64,000 nt of DNA from Bacteroidaceae bacterium (GCA_017619585.1 JAFZSA010000010.1:7511-71510), one strand, 5' to 3'; positions 24,806 to 34,141 are shown, counted from the first letter of the stretch. Numbers and translations: made by a program. Notes: generated by a model not told the origin, from the letters alone.

Positions 24806-25906
24806 ATGAATTGTCTTCTGCTGATATTCATAGCATCCTTGCTGAATATGACGGTTACCGAGGCTTCTGAATTACAGAATCTGAGGGTTAACCGCATGCT
24901 GACGCCGTATGGTATTGTCCGCACGGGACAGTTCAGTTGGCAGATAGTAAGCGAAGAGAATAACGTACGTCAGTTGGCATATCATATCAGGGTGGCCAGC
25001 ACAGTGGAAGGCTTGCAGGGCGGACCCACGATGATGTGGGACAGCGAAAGACGTGAAAGCCCCGACATGGTACAGGTTTATTATCAAGGCCGGCGTTTTC
25101 CCTATGACAGTACTGTCTATTGGCAGGTTGATGTCTGGCTCAGCAACAATGAACACCTGCAGAGTCCCATTCAGAAGATACAAACCGGCAGCAAAGGGCA
25201 GGGGTGGAACGATAGTCCCATAACAAAGGCAGACGTACAGCGTGATTACTTCTTCTATCGCAGGTGGTTGCACACACTAATGATGAATCAGGCAGAAAGC
25301 GGAGAATTATTTCAACCCGTTCCTGATGATTCTAAAGCCATCCCCGTAGACAGCGTAGCAGGCGTGTTATACAGTCTATACAAGGACGAGGGTGACGTAA
25401 AAGTACTCCATGATTATTATAATATGGTAAGACAATGGATGACGTTCCATTGCCGGAAAGACAGCACGGTAAGTACCCACCTGATTCATCTGATGAGCGA
25501 GATGGCACAACGGATAAATCTGCAGGCCGATGTTCATGAATACAGTCGGTTCAAAGGCGATAGCACTACATACGAGCCCTACTGGCTTTATGCCGACGAG
25601 CCCGCATGGAATAGAGGAGCGATCCGTCAGGCAGAATCAAGCATTGCCTATAACAGGGTAGAGGTAACCATTCCGTCTCTTGCTAATGAAGAATTTGAAG
25701 ACTCAGTCTCTCACAAATGCCCTTACGGAACCATACGAAGTAAATGGAGCAGGGCAAAAGATAAAACAATCACATGGGAGATAATGATTCCCGTAGGCGT
25801 ACAGGCACGCGTACATTATCCAAGTAACTATGCCGATGAGGAAGACAAGATGTCCAAGATCCTTGGCAGCGGATGCTGGATATTAGAATTATCCCCTTCG
25901 AAATAA
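24806..25906 (+). CDS. Collapsed GH78 alpha-L-rhamnosidase-like protein lacking most of the catalytic barrel
   Basis: 366 residues; GH78 enzymes are usually 700-1000. After a signal-like start (MNCLLLIFIASLLNMTVTEA), residues 22-130 match the GH78 N-terminal sandwich (LQNLRVNRMLTPYGI, QLAYHIRVAST, MWDSERRESPDMVQVYYQGR, YWQVDVWLSN). Residues 145-230 look like a fragment of the helical barrel (FYRRWLHTLMMNQAESGELF, GVLYSLYKDEGDVKVLHDYY). Residues 274-340 match the C-terminal beta domain (AYNRVEVTIPSLANEEF, CPYGTIRSKW, ARVHYPSN). The GDR-E-x-W-type active-site region is absent, so it is probably not catalytic. There are no stops or frameshifts, so it looks maintained. It could act as a sugar-binding or scaffold protein. 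Confidence 0.65.
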   Translation: MNCLLLIFIASLLNMTVTEASELQNLRVNRMLTPYGIVRTGQFSWQIVSEENNVRQLAYHIRVASTVEGLQGGPTMMWDSERRESPDMVQVYYQGRRFPYDSTVYWQVDVWLSNNEHLQSPIQKIQTGSKGQGWNDSPITKADVQRDYFFYRRWLHTLMMNQAESGELFQPVPDDSKAIPVDSVAGVLYSLYKDEGDVKVLHDYYNMVRQWMTFHCRKDSTVSTHLIHLMSEMAQRINLQADVHEYSRFKGDSTTYEPYWLYADEPAWNRGAIRQAESSIAYNRVEVTIPSLANEEFEDSVSHKCPYGTIRSKWSRAKDKTITWEIMIPVGVQARVHYPSNYADEEDKMSKILGSGCWILELSPSK

Positions 25907-25966
25907 CGACATATCGACATATCAAAATTTCAACATAACGTTATAACGTAATAACGATATAACGAC
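25905..25966. repeat. TATAACG-type palindromic repeat
   Basis: CGACATATCGACATATC followed by AACATAACGTTATAACGTAA and TAACGATATAACGAC between two same-strand genes. Same family as 2.37, 20.13, 24.58 and 28.56 kb. Confidence 0.65.
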
Positions 25967-26012
25967 TACAAAAAGAAACAATGCAAACAATTAACAAATA
26001 AAACATAAGACT

Positions 26013-26708
26013 ATGATACAGAACGATTTGCAAAGAATACGCTGGCAGATTCTTGACGAGGCGCTTCGCGATCCCGTCTACGAATACTTCATGGGCGAGC
26101 GTACGGCTACCAACGAGACAGGAAACACACGTAGCCTTATCTATTTTGTGAACCAACGCCTCAAGAAAGTGAACCGCAACTGGAGCTGCAGCAAACGTAT
26201 GCTACAGAACGATGTCACTTTCTTCAAGAAGAAAGGGGCACGCCTGATGCCCAGCTTCCGAAGAGGTCATAAACGTATCCTGCGTTACATCAACCTGGAG
26301 TGGAAGAACCCTCTGCTGCGTACTTCATTAGGGGTGGATGTAGCCCGTGAACCTGAGACAACCTATGCAATGCCTGCTCTTGCAGAAGGTCCTATCACAT
26401 CCATCAATATTCGTGTTGCTATCAATCAGGAGCAGAATCTGCTTACACGCCTGCAGAACCCTGAGGTAAAACAGCGCCAGACAAACGTAGAGGAAGGCTA
26501 TGTTACCATTCAGGTAGATGTACCCATGAGTGATGACATTGACCGCATTGTATTGTCATACGGTACAGACATCGAAGTAATGGGCCCTGTATCGTTCCGC
26601 AATAAAATCAGACGCACCATCAACGATATGCAGAAACTCTATAAGAAAGAAACACCTGCAGAACGTGCTACACCCGTGCAGGGTGACCTCTTCGGAGGAC
26701 TATTATAA
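26013..26708 (+). CDS. WYL-type transcriptional regulator lacking a canonical WYL core
   Basis: 231 residues. The N-terminus (LQRIRWQILDEALRDP, then SLIYFVNQRLKKVNRNW and CSKRMLQNDVTFFKKKGARL) is a winged helix like that of WYL-domain regulators. The C-terminus (VTIQVDVPMSDDIDRIVLSY, DIEVMGPVSFRNKIRRTIND) matches the WCX extension. The middle is short and the ligand-binding W-Y-L triad is not recognisable. Such proteins control stress, defence or sugar genes through nucleotide or nucleic-acid ligands. It sits between the rhamnosidase-like gene and a GH2 gene, so it may regulate this carbohydrate cluster. Confidence 0.65.
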   Translation: MIQNDLQRIRWQILDEALRDPVYEYFMGERTATNETGNTRSLIYFVNQRLKKVNRNWSCSKRMLQNDVTFFKKKGARLMPSFRRGHKRILRYINLEWKNPLLRTSLGVDVAREPETTYAMPALAEGPITSINIRVAINQEQNLLTRLQNPEVKQRQTNVEEGYVTIQVDVPMSDDIDRIVLSYGTDIEVMGPVSFRNKIRRTINDMQKLYKKETPAERATPVQGDLFGGLL

Positions 26709-26750
26709 GACCTCAAAAACAAACAACCATAATCAGTAAATTAACAACAA

Positions 26751-28550
26751 ATGAAAAAGATTCTTATTATTGCAGCATTGGCCCTCCTGGGTATAACAGG
26801 AATTAAGGCCGGGACACCACGCGTTGAATATCCACGTCCTCAGTTCGAGCGCTCACAATGGTTGAACCTGAACGGAACATGGACCTACACCTTCGACTTC
26901 GGCAAGTCAGGCGTTAACCGCGATTTCCGCAACAGCAAGGGATTCGACAAGAACATCCTGGTTCCTTTCTGTCCCGAGAGCAAGCTCAGCGGTGTGGAAT
27001 ATACTGATTTCATCAACTCTATGTGGTACCAGCGTACCATCAGCGTTCCTGCTGAATGGGAAGGCAAGCAGATTCTGCTGCACTTCGGCGCTGTGGATTA
27101 CGAGGCTACCATCTATATTGATGGCCAAGAAGTCATGCAGCACTTCGGAACTGGTAGCAGCTTCGAGATGGATATCACCAAATATGTTCCTGCCGGCAAG
27201 AGCGCTAATCTGGTAGTTCGCGTAAACGACAATCTGCGTTCGGGCATGCAGCCGGGCGGCAAGCAGTGCTGGAACTACTATTCAGGCGGCTGCGACTATA
27301 CCCGCACCACCGGTATCTGGCAGACCGTATGGATGGAGCCCGTAAGCGCTCAGGGTCTGAAGACCGTGTTTGCCATTCCTGACATTGATCAGCAGCAGCT
27401 TATTGTCCGTCCTGAATTCTACACCGAGGCAAACGGCAATACCTTTACCGTACAGGTATTGGATGGTAAGAAGGTTGTTGCCACCAAGACCGCCAATGCC
27501 GTTAACGGAGCCAGCGTAGTGCTTCCCATCAAGAATCCTAAGCTTTGGAGCCCCGAGACCCCTAATCTGTATGACGTAAAGTACACTGTCAAGGATGCTG
27601 CCGGCAAGGTGATAGACCAGGTAAGTTCTTATGCCGGTATGCGTAAGATTCACTGTGCCAACGGGTATTTCTATCTCAACAACCAGCCTTACTTCCAGCG
27701 TCTGGTACTCGATCAGGGTTTCTATCCTGAAGGTATCTGGACAGCTCCCTCTGATGAGGCTCTCAAGCATGACATAGAGATGAGCAAGGCCGTTGGCTTC
27801 AACGGTGCCCGTCTGCACCAGAAGGCTTTCGAGGAGCGTTACTACTACTGGGCAGACAAGTTGGGTTACATCTGCTGGGGCGAGCAGGCTTCATGGGGTA
27901 CCAATGTCAACAACCAGGAAGCTACGGGTAACTTCCTTCGCGAATGGACCGAGTTGGTTGTCCGCGACCGTAACCATCCCTGCATCGTTACATGGACACC
28001 CCTCAACGAGACCTGGGGCGCACAAGCCGGTACCTATGTACGCTTTGTTCAAGACCTGTACAACCTGACAAAGGCCATTGATCCCACACGTCCTGTCAAC
28101 GATGCCAGTGGCGACGGTCATGTGAAGACCGACATTTGGAGTGTACACGACTATACCCGCGAATATGACAAGCTGGTAGAGAATCACACCTTCAAGGATG
28201 GCAAACCTCACTACCGTAATATGCGCGACAAGAAGTACCTTGCCGAATGGGAAGGACAGCCTTATATGATTGACGAGTTCGGAGGTCTGGGATGGATTCC
28301 CAAAGAACAGCGCAGCAACTCATGGGGCTATGGCGCACAGATTGAGACAGAGGATGAATTCTTTCAGATTCTGGAGAAGGAAATAGATGCCATCAAGGCC
28401 TGCAAGAATGTGGTAGGCTTCTGCTACACACAGATTACTGATGTGGAACAGGAAAAGAACGGCGTTTACTATTACGACCGCCGTCCCAAGTTTGATGCTG
28501 CCAAATGGAAGGCAATCTTCGAGAAGATACCATCCATCATCGAGAAATAA
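26751..28550 (+). CDS. Exported glycoside hydrolase family 2 (beta-galactosidase/glucuronidase type)
   Basis: 599 residues: signal peptide (MKKILIIAALALLGITGIKA), a GH2 sugar-binding jelly roll (LNLNGTWTYTFDFGKSG ... WYQRTISVP), an Ig-like middle domain and a TIM barrel. The acid/base is Glu420 in TPLNETWG and the nucleophile Glu509 in MIDEFGGLGW, both present. Substrate is unknown; retaining hydrolysis of a beta-galactoside, mannoside or glucuronide is expected in the periplasm or outside the cell. It is 43 bases after the WYL-like gene and probably co-transcribed. Confidence 0.92.
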   Translation: MKKILIIAALALLGITGIKAGTPRVEYPRPQFERSQWLNLNGTWTYTFDFGKSGVNRDFRNSKGFDKNILVPFCPESKLSGVEYTDFINSMWYQRTISVPAEWEGKQILLHFGAVDYEATIYIDGQEVMQHFGTGSSFEMDITKYVPAGKSANLVVRVNDNLRSGMQPGGKQCWNYYSGGCDYTRTTGIWQTVWMEPVSAQGLKTVFAIPDIDQQQLIVRPEFYTEANGNTFTVQVLDGKKVVATKTANAVNGASVVLPIKNPKLWSPETPNLYDVKYTVKDAAGKVIDQVSSYAGMRKIHCANGYFYLNNQPYFQRLVLDQGFYPEGIWTAPSDEALKHDIEMSKAVGFNGARLHQKAFEERYYYWADKLGYICWGEQASWGTNVNNQEATGNFLREWTELVVRDRNHPCIVTWTPLNETWGAQAGTYVRFVQDLYNLTKAIDPTRPVNDASGDGHVKTDIWSVHDYTREYDKLVENHTFKDGKPHYRNMRDKKYLAEWEGQPYMIDEFGGLGWIPKEQRSNSWGYGAQIETEDEFFQILEKEIDAIKACKNVVGFCYTQITDVEQEKNGVYYYDRRPKFDAAKWKAIFEKIPSIIEK

Positions 28551-28552
28551 AA

Positions 28553-28590
28553 ATCGTTATCACGTTATAACGTTATAACGTCATTACGAA
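28553..28590. repeat. TATAACG-type palindromic repeat
   Basis: TCGTTATCACGTTATAACG then TTATAACGTCATTACGAA directly after the GH2 stop codon and before the SGNH gene. Confidence 0.7.
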
Positions 28591-28596
28591 ATAGAT

Positions 28597-31431
28597 ATGA
28601 AACACAAAAAGAACATAACCCCCTCACTCAGCATTAGAAAGCTGGGGTGGGGGCTTTTGTTATTGTTTACTCTGCCTACCATAATCCGCGCAGAGGTAAA
28701 GGACACCGTCACCTTCGCAGTGTTTGGTAATTCCATCAGTACCTTTCATGATTTCCTGCCCTCGGGCTATGCAGTCTATTATGGAGAAGATAAGGAGTGG
28801 AAATACGGCATGCAACTGGGCGACACCTATTGGATGCAGCTAAGCCGCACTTCCGGTATGACGTTCCTTGTCAACTCCTCGTGGAGCGGTTCGCGTGTTA
28901 GTTCTGATAATGGAGAAGCCGTTTCCCCTTTTCTCAGCACAGCTCGCGTAACCTCCATTGGTCGTTATGGTGTTCCAGATGTCATTCTCATTGCCGGAGG
29001 AACCAATGACTGGGGATGGTCCCGTTGTAAACTGGGCGATTACAGTACAGGACCCGTCTATAACGACTCAACTACCTTCCGTGGAGGATATGCTATGATG
29101 CTCTTCCGTCTGCAACAAAAGTATCCTAATGCCAAGATTGTATGCCTGAGCATCTTTCCCCGCTCGCAGGGGTTTTCTACCGCCAATGACCAAGGATGGA
29201 CAATAGCTCAGGGAAATGCCAGCATCAAGAAGATAGCACAGGAATTCGGTTGTTATTATATAGACTGCACAACCGTTGCATGGAGTTCAGACTGGGGTAA
29301 GTATACCATAGATCAACTGCATCCCCGCCCCGATGGCTGTAAGTTGTTGGCAGAATGTATCCGCAAGGGGCTTATCAGAACCGGTGTCATTACTTCCGAC
29401 CTACATCAGACGTCTGAAGTGGAAGAAGCACAGCCACTGCTGGATCTCTCCTTTAATGCCGATGGCATTGTCAATAACGGAACCTTTGAAAGTAGAGTAG
29501 GCAAACATGGCAGGGCAACAACACTGTATGATGCCGAACATGACACATGGTTTGGATGCAGCAAGGCCGCTGCCTCCGACTATTTCTATGCCACCTATGA
29601 CAGCGATTCTGAACTGGCTAATGCATTCAACAACAATATAACATGGGAGGCACTGGTCCGGTTGGAATCCCTTGCCGATGCGCAAAGCAAATGTGACCGC
29701 ACCTGCTATTTCAGTAACGACCAGGCTGGCGGGTGGTCTTTCTATAACTCCAGCTACGCCAACACCTTTACTTATACGCACGAAACATCGCTAAAGAGCA
29801 GTATCAAGGATTTCACAGGCGACTCTATTATGATTCCCGGAAAGTTCTATCATGTGGTACTGACCATGGACCGCACCAGCCATGTCATACGTTACTTTGT
29901 AAACGGCAAACTTGTACACACTGGCACACGTTGCGGTAAGGATATGATGCTCCCCAAATGCGGGACAACTGTAGGCAAGCGCGGTATGTGGATTTGTCTG
30001 GGTGGCGACTGTTCTTCAGGTAGCTTCAGCAGTGGATGCGAGAACAGTGCAGCTTCTACTTTTGTCTTTGCCCGTATTTATAACGGTGCGCTTACAGAGG
30101 CGGCAGCCAAAGCATTATATACCCCCTATGTGAAGCAGTTTACAGAACCTGTTCCGGCGGCTTCAGATGATCTGGTGATGGATTGCCAGTTCACTGCCAA
30201 CGGTGCTGTCAATCATGCCATGAACTTCCAGTTCAGTCCCATAGAGATGGTGGGAGAAGTACCTATCCAGTGGAATGAATCAATACAGATGTACGAGGCT
30301 CAATTTCAGAAAGATAGATCAACGTTCTTTAAGTATATGTTAGGCAACAGCCCTGCTGCCATGAACTTAATCAGCGATGCCTATACCATAGAGGTTTACT
30401 GTCAGGCTGAAAGCGCAACGCCAAGCACTCAGATTCGTCCTGTAGGCTTCATAAGCAACTACGGAGCCGGACTTCAAATGACAACCAAGGGAGAGGTAGG
30501 CTATGCAACTACAACCATGGGGTATAACAGCGACGGTACTGTTACCAAAAAATTGTGGAACACTACAGATGCAGGCACCCTCACAGGAGACTACACACAT
30601 TATCTTATTGTGTACGACCGTAAGAACCACTTCTCGCGTCTTTATATCAACGGCAAACTTGCTTCCAACCATGTTGTCAGCAACAGAGAAGCCTCACATT
30701 TTGATTATGCCCCTGCAGAATGGTTTGCCATAGGCGGTGAGGCCAATGGCGTCTTCTCTACATCTACAACCAGCGGTTCTTATCCTTTCAGTGGAAAGAT
30801 TGCAGCGGTACGCATATACGGAAGAAGCATTTCAGATGCCGATGCCCTCAAGCTATCAGAGGCTATGCGTCAACGCACACTGTCTTTCACCACCAACAGC
30901 AAGGGCTATGCTACTGTCTGCGTACCCTTTGCCACGGTAGTTCCCGATGGCTACACCGCCTATATTGTCAGCGAGATTACCGGTACCACTGTTGTCTTGC
31001 AACCTGTTGCCACAGGCGGTGATGTGCTTCCGTACGGAGCTGCTGTTATTCTTCAGGGACCAGAGGCAAAGGCAACTTTCACCCTGACACCTGCAGCAGG
31101 CAGTTTAACAGAACGTGCCGTATCTGTGGAGGGCAATCTGCTGGCTGGCACATACGCCTCTAAGGTTTTGAAGCCAGGAGAAGCATTCTATCTGTCAACA
31201 TCCGGCACAACCTTCTTCCGTGTCACTTCCAACCGTACTCTGGAGGCTTTCTCCTGCTGGCTGCCATGTAGCCTGACTCGTAATCTGGGCATAGAAACTA
31301 CCACGGCGTTACGTCCTATACAGGATGTCAAGCCACAATCTGATGCCAACAGATACAACCTGTCGGGCCAAAGGGTAGGGGATAGATACCACGGAGTGGT
31401 GATAACGAATGAAAAGAAAAAACTACAATAA
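28597..31431 (+). CDS. Exported SGNH-hydrolase with two LamG-like domains
   Basis: 944 residues. After a signal anchor (about 15-32), residues 38-260 form an SGNH/GDSL esterase: catalytic Ser46 in FGNSIS, block III GGTND (134-138), and the Asp239-x-x-His242 pair in DQLHPRPDG. Two concanavalin/LamG-like domains follow (about 270-510 and 525-760: FVNGKLVHTG, RLYINGKLASN). The C-terminal part (KGYATVCVPFATVVPDGYTA ... RYNLSGQRVGDRYHGV) is a sorting-tail variant lacking the KLQKGINIV core of the peptide-linked tails, and no peptide gene follows. Likely a sugar-ester deacetylase working with the neighbouring glycosidases. Confidence 0.88.
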   Translation: MKHKKNITPSLSIRKLGWGLLLLFTLPTIIRAEVKDTVTFAVFGNSISTFHDFLPSGYAVYYGEDKEWKYGMQLGDTYWMQLSRTSGMTFLVNSSWSGSRVSSDNGEAVSPFLSTARVTSIGRYGVPDVILIAGGTNDWGWSRCKLGDYSTGPVYNDSTTFRGGYAMMLFRLQQKYPNAKIVCLSIFPRSQGFSTANDQGWTIAQGNASIKKIAQEFGCYYIDCTTVAWSSDWGKYTIDQLHPRPDGCKLLAECIRKGLIRTGVITSDLHQTSEVEEAQPLLDLSFNADGIVNNGTFESRVGKHGRATTLYDAEHDTWFGCSKAAASDYFYATYDSDSELANAFNNNITWEALVRLESLADAQSKCDRTCYFSNDQAGGWSFYNSSYANTFTYTHETSLKSSIKDFTGDSIMIPGKFYHVVLTMDRTSHVIRYFVNGKLVHTGTRCGKDMMLPKCGTTVGKRGMWICLGGDCSSGSFSSGCENSAASTFVFARIYNGALTEAAAKALYTPYVKQFTEPVPAASDDLVMDCQFTANGAVNHAMNFQFSPIEMVGEVPIQWNESIQMYEAQFQKDRSTFFKYMLGNSPAAMNLISDAYTIEVYCQAESATPSTQIRPVGFISNYGAGLQMTTKGEVGYATTTMGYNSDGTVTKKLWNTTDAGTLTGDYTHYLIVYDRKNHFSRLYINGKLASNHVVSNREASHFDYAPAEWFAIGGEANGVFSTSTTSGSYPFSGKIAAVRIYGRSISDADALKLSEAMRQRTLSFTTNSKGYATVCVPFATVVPDGYTAYIVSEITGTTVVLQPVATGGDVLPYGAAVILQGPEAKATFTLTPAAGSLTERAVSVEGNLLAGTYASKVLKPGEAFYLSTSGTTFFRVTSNRTLEAFSCWLPCSLTRNLGIETTTALRPIQDVKPQSDANRYNLSGQRVGDRYHGVVITNEKKKLQ

Positions 31432-31433
31432 GG

Positions 31434-31466
31434 AAAAATGCATCTTCGGGTGCATTTTTTTTGTTT
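31434..31466 (+). terminator. Terminator of the SGNH gene
   Basis: AAAAATGCA (31434-31442) / TGCATTTTT (31451-31459), loop TCTTCGGG, followed by T-rich sequence. Confidence 0.9.
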
Positions 31467-31470
31467 TTTA

Positions 31471-31501
31471 TTTGTATATATATAAATAAGGTGTAACTTT
31501 G
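31471..31501 (+). promoter_or_regulatory. Promoter of peptide unit 2
   Basis: TTTG (31471-31474), 19 bases, TAACTTTG (31494-31501). The spacer ATATATAAATAAGGTG is nearly identical to the promoters at 34112 and 37935. Confidence 0.88.
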
Positions 31502-31548
31502 CAACAAAACCTATATACATTATTAATTTATATAAACTTTAAACTATT

Positions 31549-33693
31549 ATGAAGCAGACATTACTAAAATCATTACTCTTTCTATGTAGCCTAATAGTAG
31601 GAAGCGTTGCATGGGCAGAAGACGTAACCTATGATTTCACTGCTATTGAAGGTTTTAGCGACTGGTCAGCAAGCTATGGTAAACATGTTGTTGAGTACTC
31701 TGCAGCAACTGTTACATTCGAATCAGCTAACCGTCAAACTACTACAATTACTAATCAACCTGTCACCAAAGGACAACCTGTTACTTTGGTGATGACAGGA
31801 ACGAAAACTATTAGTGCTGTATCCTTTAAATGTACACAATGGGGCTCAAAAGCTCAGACAATTACATTGCACTATAGTAAAGATGGTGGTAAAAATTACA
31901 CCTCAACAGATGTAACATCAACAACCTTCGCCATTTCGTCAAGTAATCTTCCTACTGGAACGAATGCAGTTAAAATCACTTTCTCTTCTACCTCAAACCA
32001 GATAGGTATCGCTTCCGCAACAATCACTTATGAAGATGGAAGTTCTTCAAAAGCTGATCCTAAGTTGTCTTTCTCTTCTGAAACTGCAGAAGCAACCTTT
32101 GGTCAGGACTTTACTGCTCCTACACTGAATACAGCAACAGGCTTTAATGGTACTGTTGAATACTCTTCTTCTGTAGAGACCGTTGCTCAGGTGATGGATC
32201 CTGAGACAGGCGAGCTGAGAATTGTTGGTGGCGGCACAACTGTCATCACAGCTACCTTTGCTGGCAATGATGATTTTAATGCAAGTTCTGCAAGCTACAC
32301 GCTGACGGTTAAAGATAACCGCGTCGCTACAACAATCACCCAGGAGGATATCACACTTGATGTGGCTGATGTTGCAACATTAACACAACTTGCCCCTGTT
32401 GTAAAGGATGCAGAAGGAAATATTGTTTCATACACCAATGATCCAAATGGTGAGGGAATGCCTGAGGTTTATTTTGAACTCGTAGGTGAAGATAAAGATG
32501 GTATTATTGGTTCTATTGATAGTCACGGAAACATTATTCTTAATAGTGTAGCTGGAACTGTAACAGTAAAGGCTGTCTATAACCATTTCCAGATGAATCC
32601 AGATTATCGTCCCAGTGAATGTACTTTCACCATTACAGTATATCAGCCATTGAACGGCATTGCAGAGTTCTGTAAGCTGACAAACAACACATCCGGAACA
32701 CTTAAGTTGACTGATGCCGTAGTAGTGTATGTAAACGGAAAAGATATGTTCGTGCGCGATGCTACAGGTGCTGTAGATTTCTACAACACAGGCCTTACTT
32801 ACGAGGCAGGCAACGTGCTCAACGGCAAGATTACTGCTAAGTACACACTCTATAACAATATGAATGAGCTTACCACACAGATATCAGATAACACCCTTGT
32901 TGCTACTGCCGGCGATGTTGTAGAGCCTATTGAAATTACTTCTGATAATGCTGCCGACTATGCTTGCAATCTTGTGAAGTTCACAGGTGTGAAAGTTACA
33001 AAAGGCAGCGATGGTAAGTTCTATGTGGACAATGTTCAGGTATATGACAAGTTCAAACTAAAATATGCCCTTGAAGATGGAAAGACCTACGACATCGTGG
33101 GTATCATGATTCCATACAACACCATCTATGAAATTTGCCCGACAGAGGCTCCCAAAGAAATAGCCGCTGAGACAGTAACTGTTGGTGAAGCCGGCTATGC
33201 AACCTATGTTGCCAAGAACGACGTTTCCTTCCCCAATGGTGTAAAAGCATTCATTGGTGCTGTCAATGGCAACACACTAACGTTGACCCAAGTTAATGCA
33301 GTTCCTAAGGGTACCCCCGTTGTACTTATGGGCGAAGGCACTTATGAATTGTCACCTGCTGATGGAATTGAACTTGATGACGTGAGTGCAAATGAACTGA
33401 AGGCATCTGTTGAGCCAGTTGAGGCTAATGGAACACAATATGTTCTGGCTAAGGTTAACGACGTAGTTGGCTTCTATAAGGCAACAGGAACTATCCCTGC
33501 AGGCAAGGCATATTTGGAGGTTAATGCTCCTACCGTTAAGGCATTCTTCTTCAATGGTGAAGAAGAAACCTCGATAGTTTCGCCCCTCGGGGAGACGGAA
33601 GAGGGGGTTGCCATTTACAACCTGGCTGGCCAGCGCATAAGCAAGCTGCAGAAGGGCATTAACATCGTTGGTGGTAAGAAGGTACTGAAATAG
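31549..33693 (+). CDS. Large exported protein with Ig-like and OB-like domains and the shared peptide-linked tail
   Basis: 714 residues: signal peptide (MKQTLLKSLLFLCSLIVGSVA), a beta-sandwich with FKCTQWGSKAQTITLHYS (about 25-165), Ig-like repeats (KLSFSSETAEATFGQDF ... ITATFAGNDDFNASSASYTL), an OB-fold-like domain (about 365-535; GTLKLTDAVVVYVNGKDMF), then the shared tail (about 540-714: AGYATYVAKNDVSF ... LAGQRISKLQKGINIVGGKK). A GC-rich dispersed repeat encodes SPLGETEEG in the tail. A peptide gene follows after 123 bases. Secretion by a type IX-like route is inferred. Confidence 0.85.
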   Translation: MKQTLLKSLLFLCSLIVGSVAWAEDVTYDFTAIEGFSDWSASYGKHVVEYSAATVTFESANRQTTTITNQPVTKGQPVTLVMTGTKTISAVSFKCTQWGSKAQTITLHYSKDGGKNYTSTDVTSTTFAISSSNLPTGTNAVKITFSSTSNQIGIASATITYEDGSSSKADPKLSFSSETAEATFGQDFTAPTLNTATGFNGTVEYSSSVETVAQVMDPETGELRIVGGGTTVITATFAGNDDFNASSASYTLTVKDNRVATTITQEDITLDVADVATLTQLAPVVKDAEGNIVSYTNDPNGEGMPEVYFELVGEDKDGIIGSIDSHGNIILNSVAGTVTVKAVYNHFQMNPDYRPSECTFTITVYQPLNGIAEFCKLTNNTSGTLKLTDAVVVYVNGKDMFVRDATGAVDFYNTGLTYEAGNVLNGKITAKYTLYNNMNELTTQISDNTLVATAGDVVEPIEITSDNAADYACNLVKFTGVKVTKGSDGKFYVDNVQVYDKFKLKYALEDGKTYDIVGIMIPYNTIYEICPTEAPKEIAAETVTVGEAGYATYVAKNDVSFPNGVKAFIGAVNGNTLTLTQVNAVPKGTPVVLMGEGTYELSPADGIELDDVSANELKASVEPVEANGTQYVLAKVNDVVGFYKATGTIPAGKAYLEVNAPTVKAFFFNGEEETSIVSPLGETEEGVAIYNLAGQRISKLQKGINIVGGKKVLK

Positions 33694-33812
33694 GACCCAC
33701 CCCGGCCCTCCCTTGTAGGGCGGGTGGGGGACTTCTAAAATAAAATGATTATTAACTTTTGACCCATACCCTCATTAGTCACCTCCCCTGACGGGGAGGA
33801 TGGGAGGGGTCT
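33694..33812. repeat. Two GC-rich palindromic repeats between the tail protein and its peptide gene
   Basis: CCCACCCCGGCCCTCCC with GGGCGGGTGGGGGA (33696-33732), and CACCTCCCCTGACGGGGAGG with TGGGAGGGGTCT (33780-33812). Both belong to the GC-rich dispersed family and can form hairpins in the mRNA between the two genes. Confidence 0.75.
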
Positions 33813-33816
33813 TTAT

Positions 33817-33969
33817 ATGAGATATATTAAACCCGCTTCGCGTGTAGAATCGGCTCAGGTAGTCAACATGTTGGCAGAGAGCCTGGTAATTAATGGTGAT
33901 ACTACCGTAAATGGTAGTGATGCCCTGACTAAGGAAAACAATTGGGACATCTGGACAGACGAGGAATAA
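33817..33969 (+). CDS. MLAES-family micro-peptide 2 (50 residues)
   Basis: Begins MRYIKPASRVESAQVVNMLA, then ESLVINGDTTVNGSDALTKE and NNWDIWTDEE. It has the same layout as the peptides at 7132, 37673 and 41676. A 71-base stretch (33868-33938) is identical to 41727-41797 in peptide 4, while the 5' parts differ. Only one in-frame ATG is possible, which sets the family start. Located between the tail-protein gene and a terminator. Function unknown. Confidence 0.88.
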   Translation: MRYIKPASRVESAQVVNMLAESLVINGDTTVNGSDALTKENNWDIWTDEE

Positions 33970-33996
33970 AATAACCTCAAATAAAAGCATTATGAT

Positions 33997-34030
33997 AAGG
34001 CAGCACCTCAAATAGGGTGCTGCCTTTTAT
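33997..34030 (+). terminator. Terminator of peptide unit 2
   Basis: 11-bp stem AAGGCAGCACC (33997-34007) / GGTGCTGCCTT (34016-34026) followed by TTAT. Confidence 0.85.
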
Positions 34031-34111
34031 ATTATTTAACACAGATTCTAAGAATTCAACCACTATCATAACTAATTTGCTTGTTTCATTCGATTTCTTT
34101 AACTTTTTTTA

Positions 34112-34141
34112 TTGCTAACATATAAATAATGTATATATTTG
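34112..34141 (+). promoter_or_regulatory. Promoter of peptide unit 3
   Basis: TTG (34112-34114), 19 bases with CATATAAATAATG, TATATTTG (34134-34141). Confidence 0.82.

Noticed and set aside
33694..33812. Terminator between tail protein and peptide 2
   Set aside because: The hairpins lack T-tracts and belong to the GC-rich repeat family; units 1 and 3 have no such hairpin, so the peptide is still likely co-transcribed.
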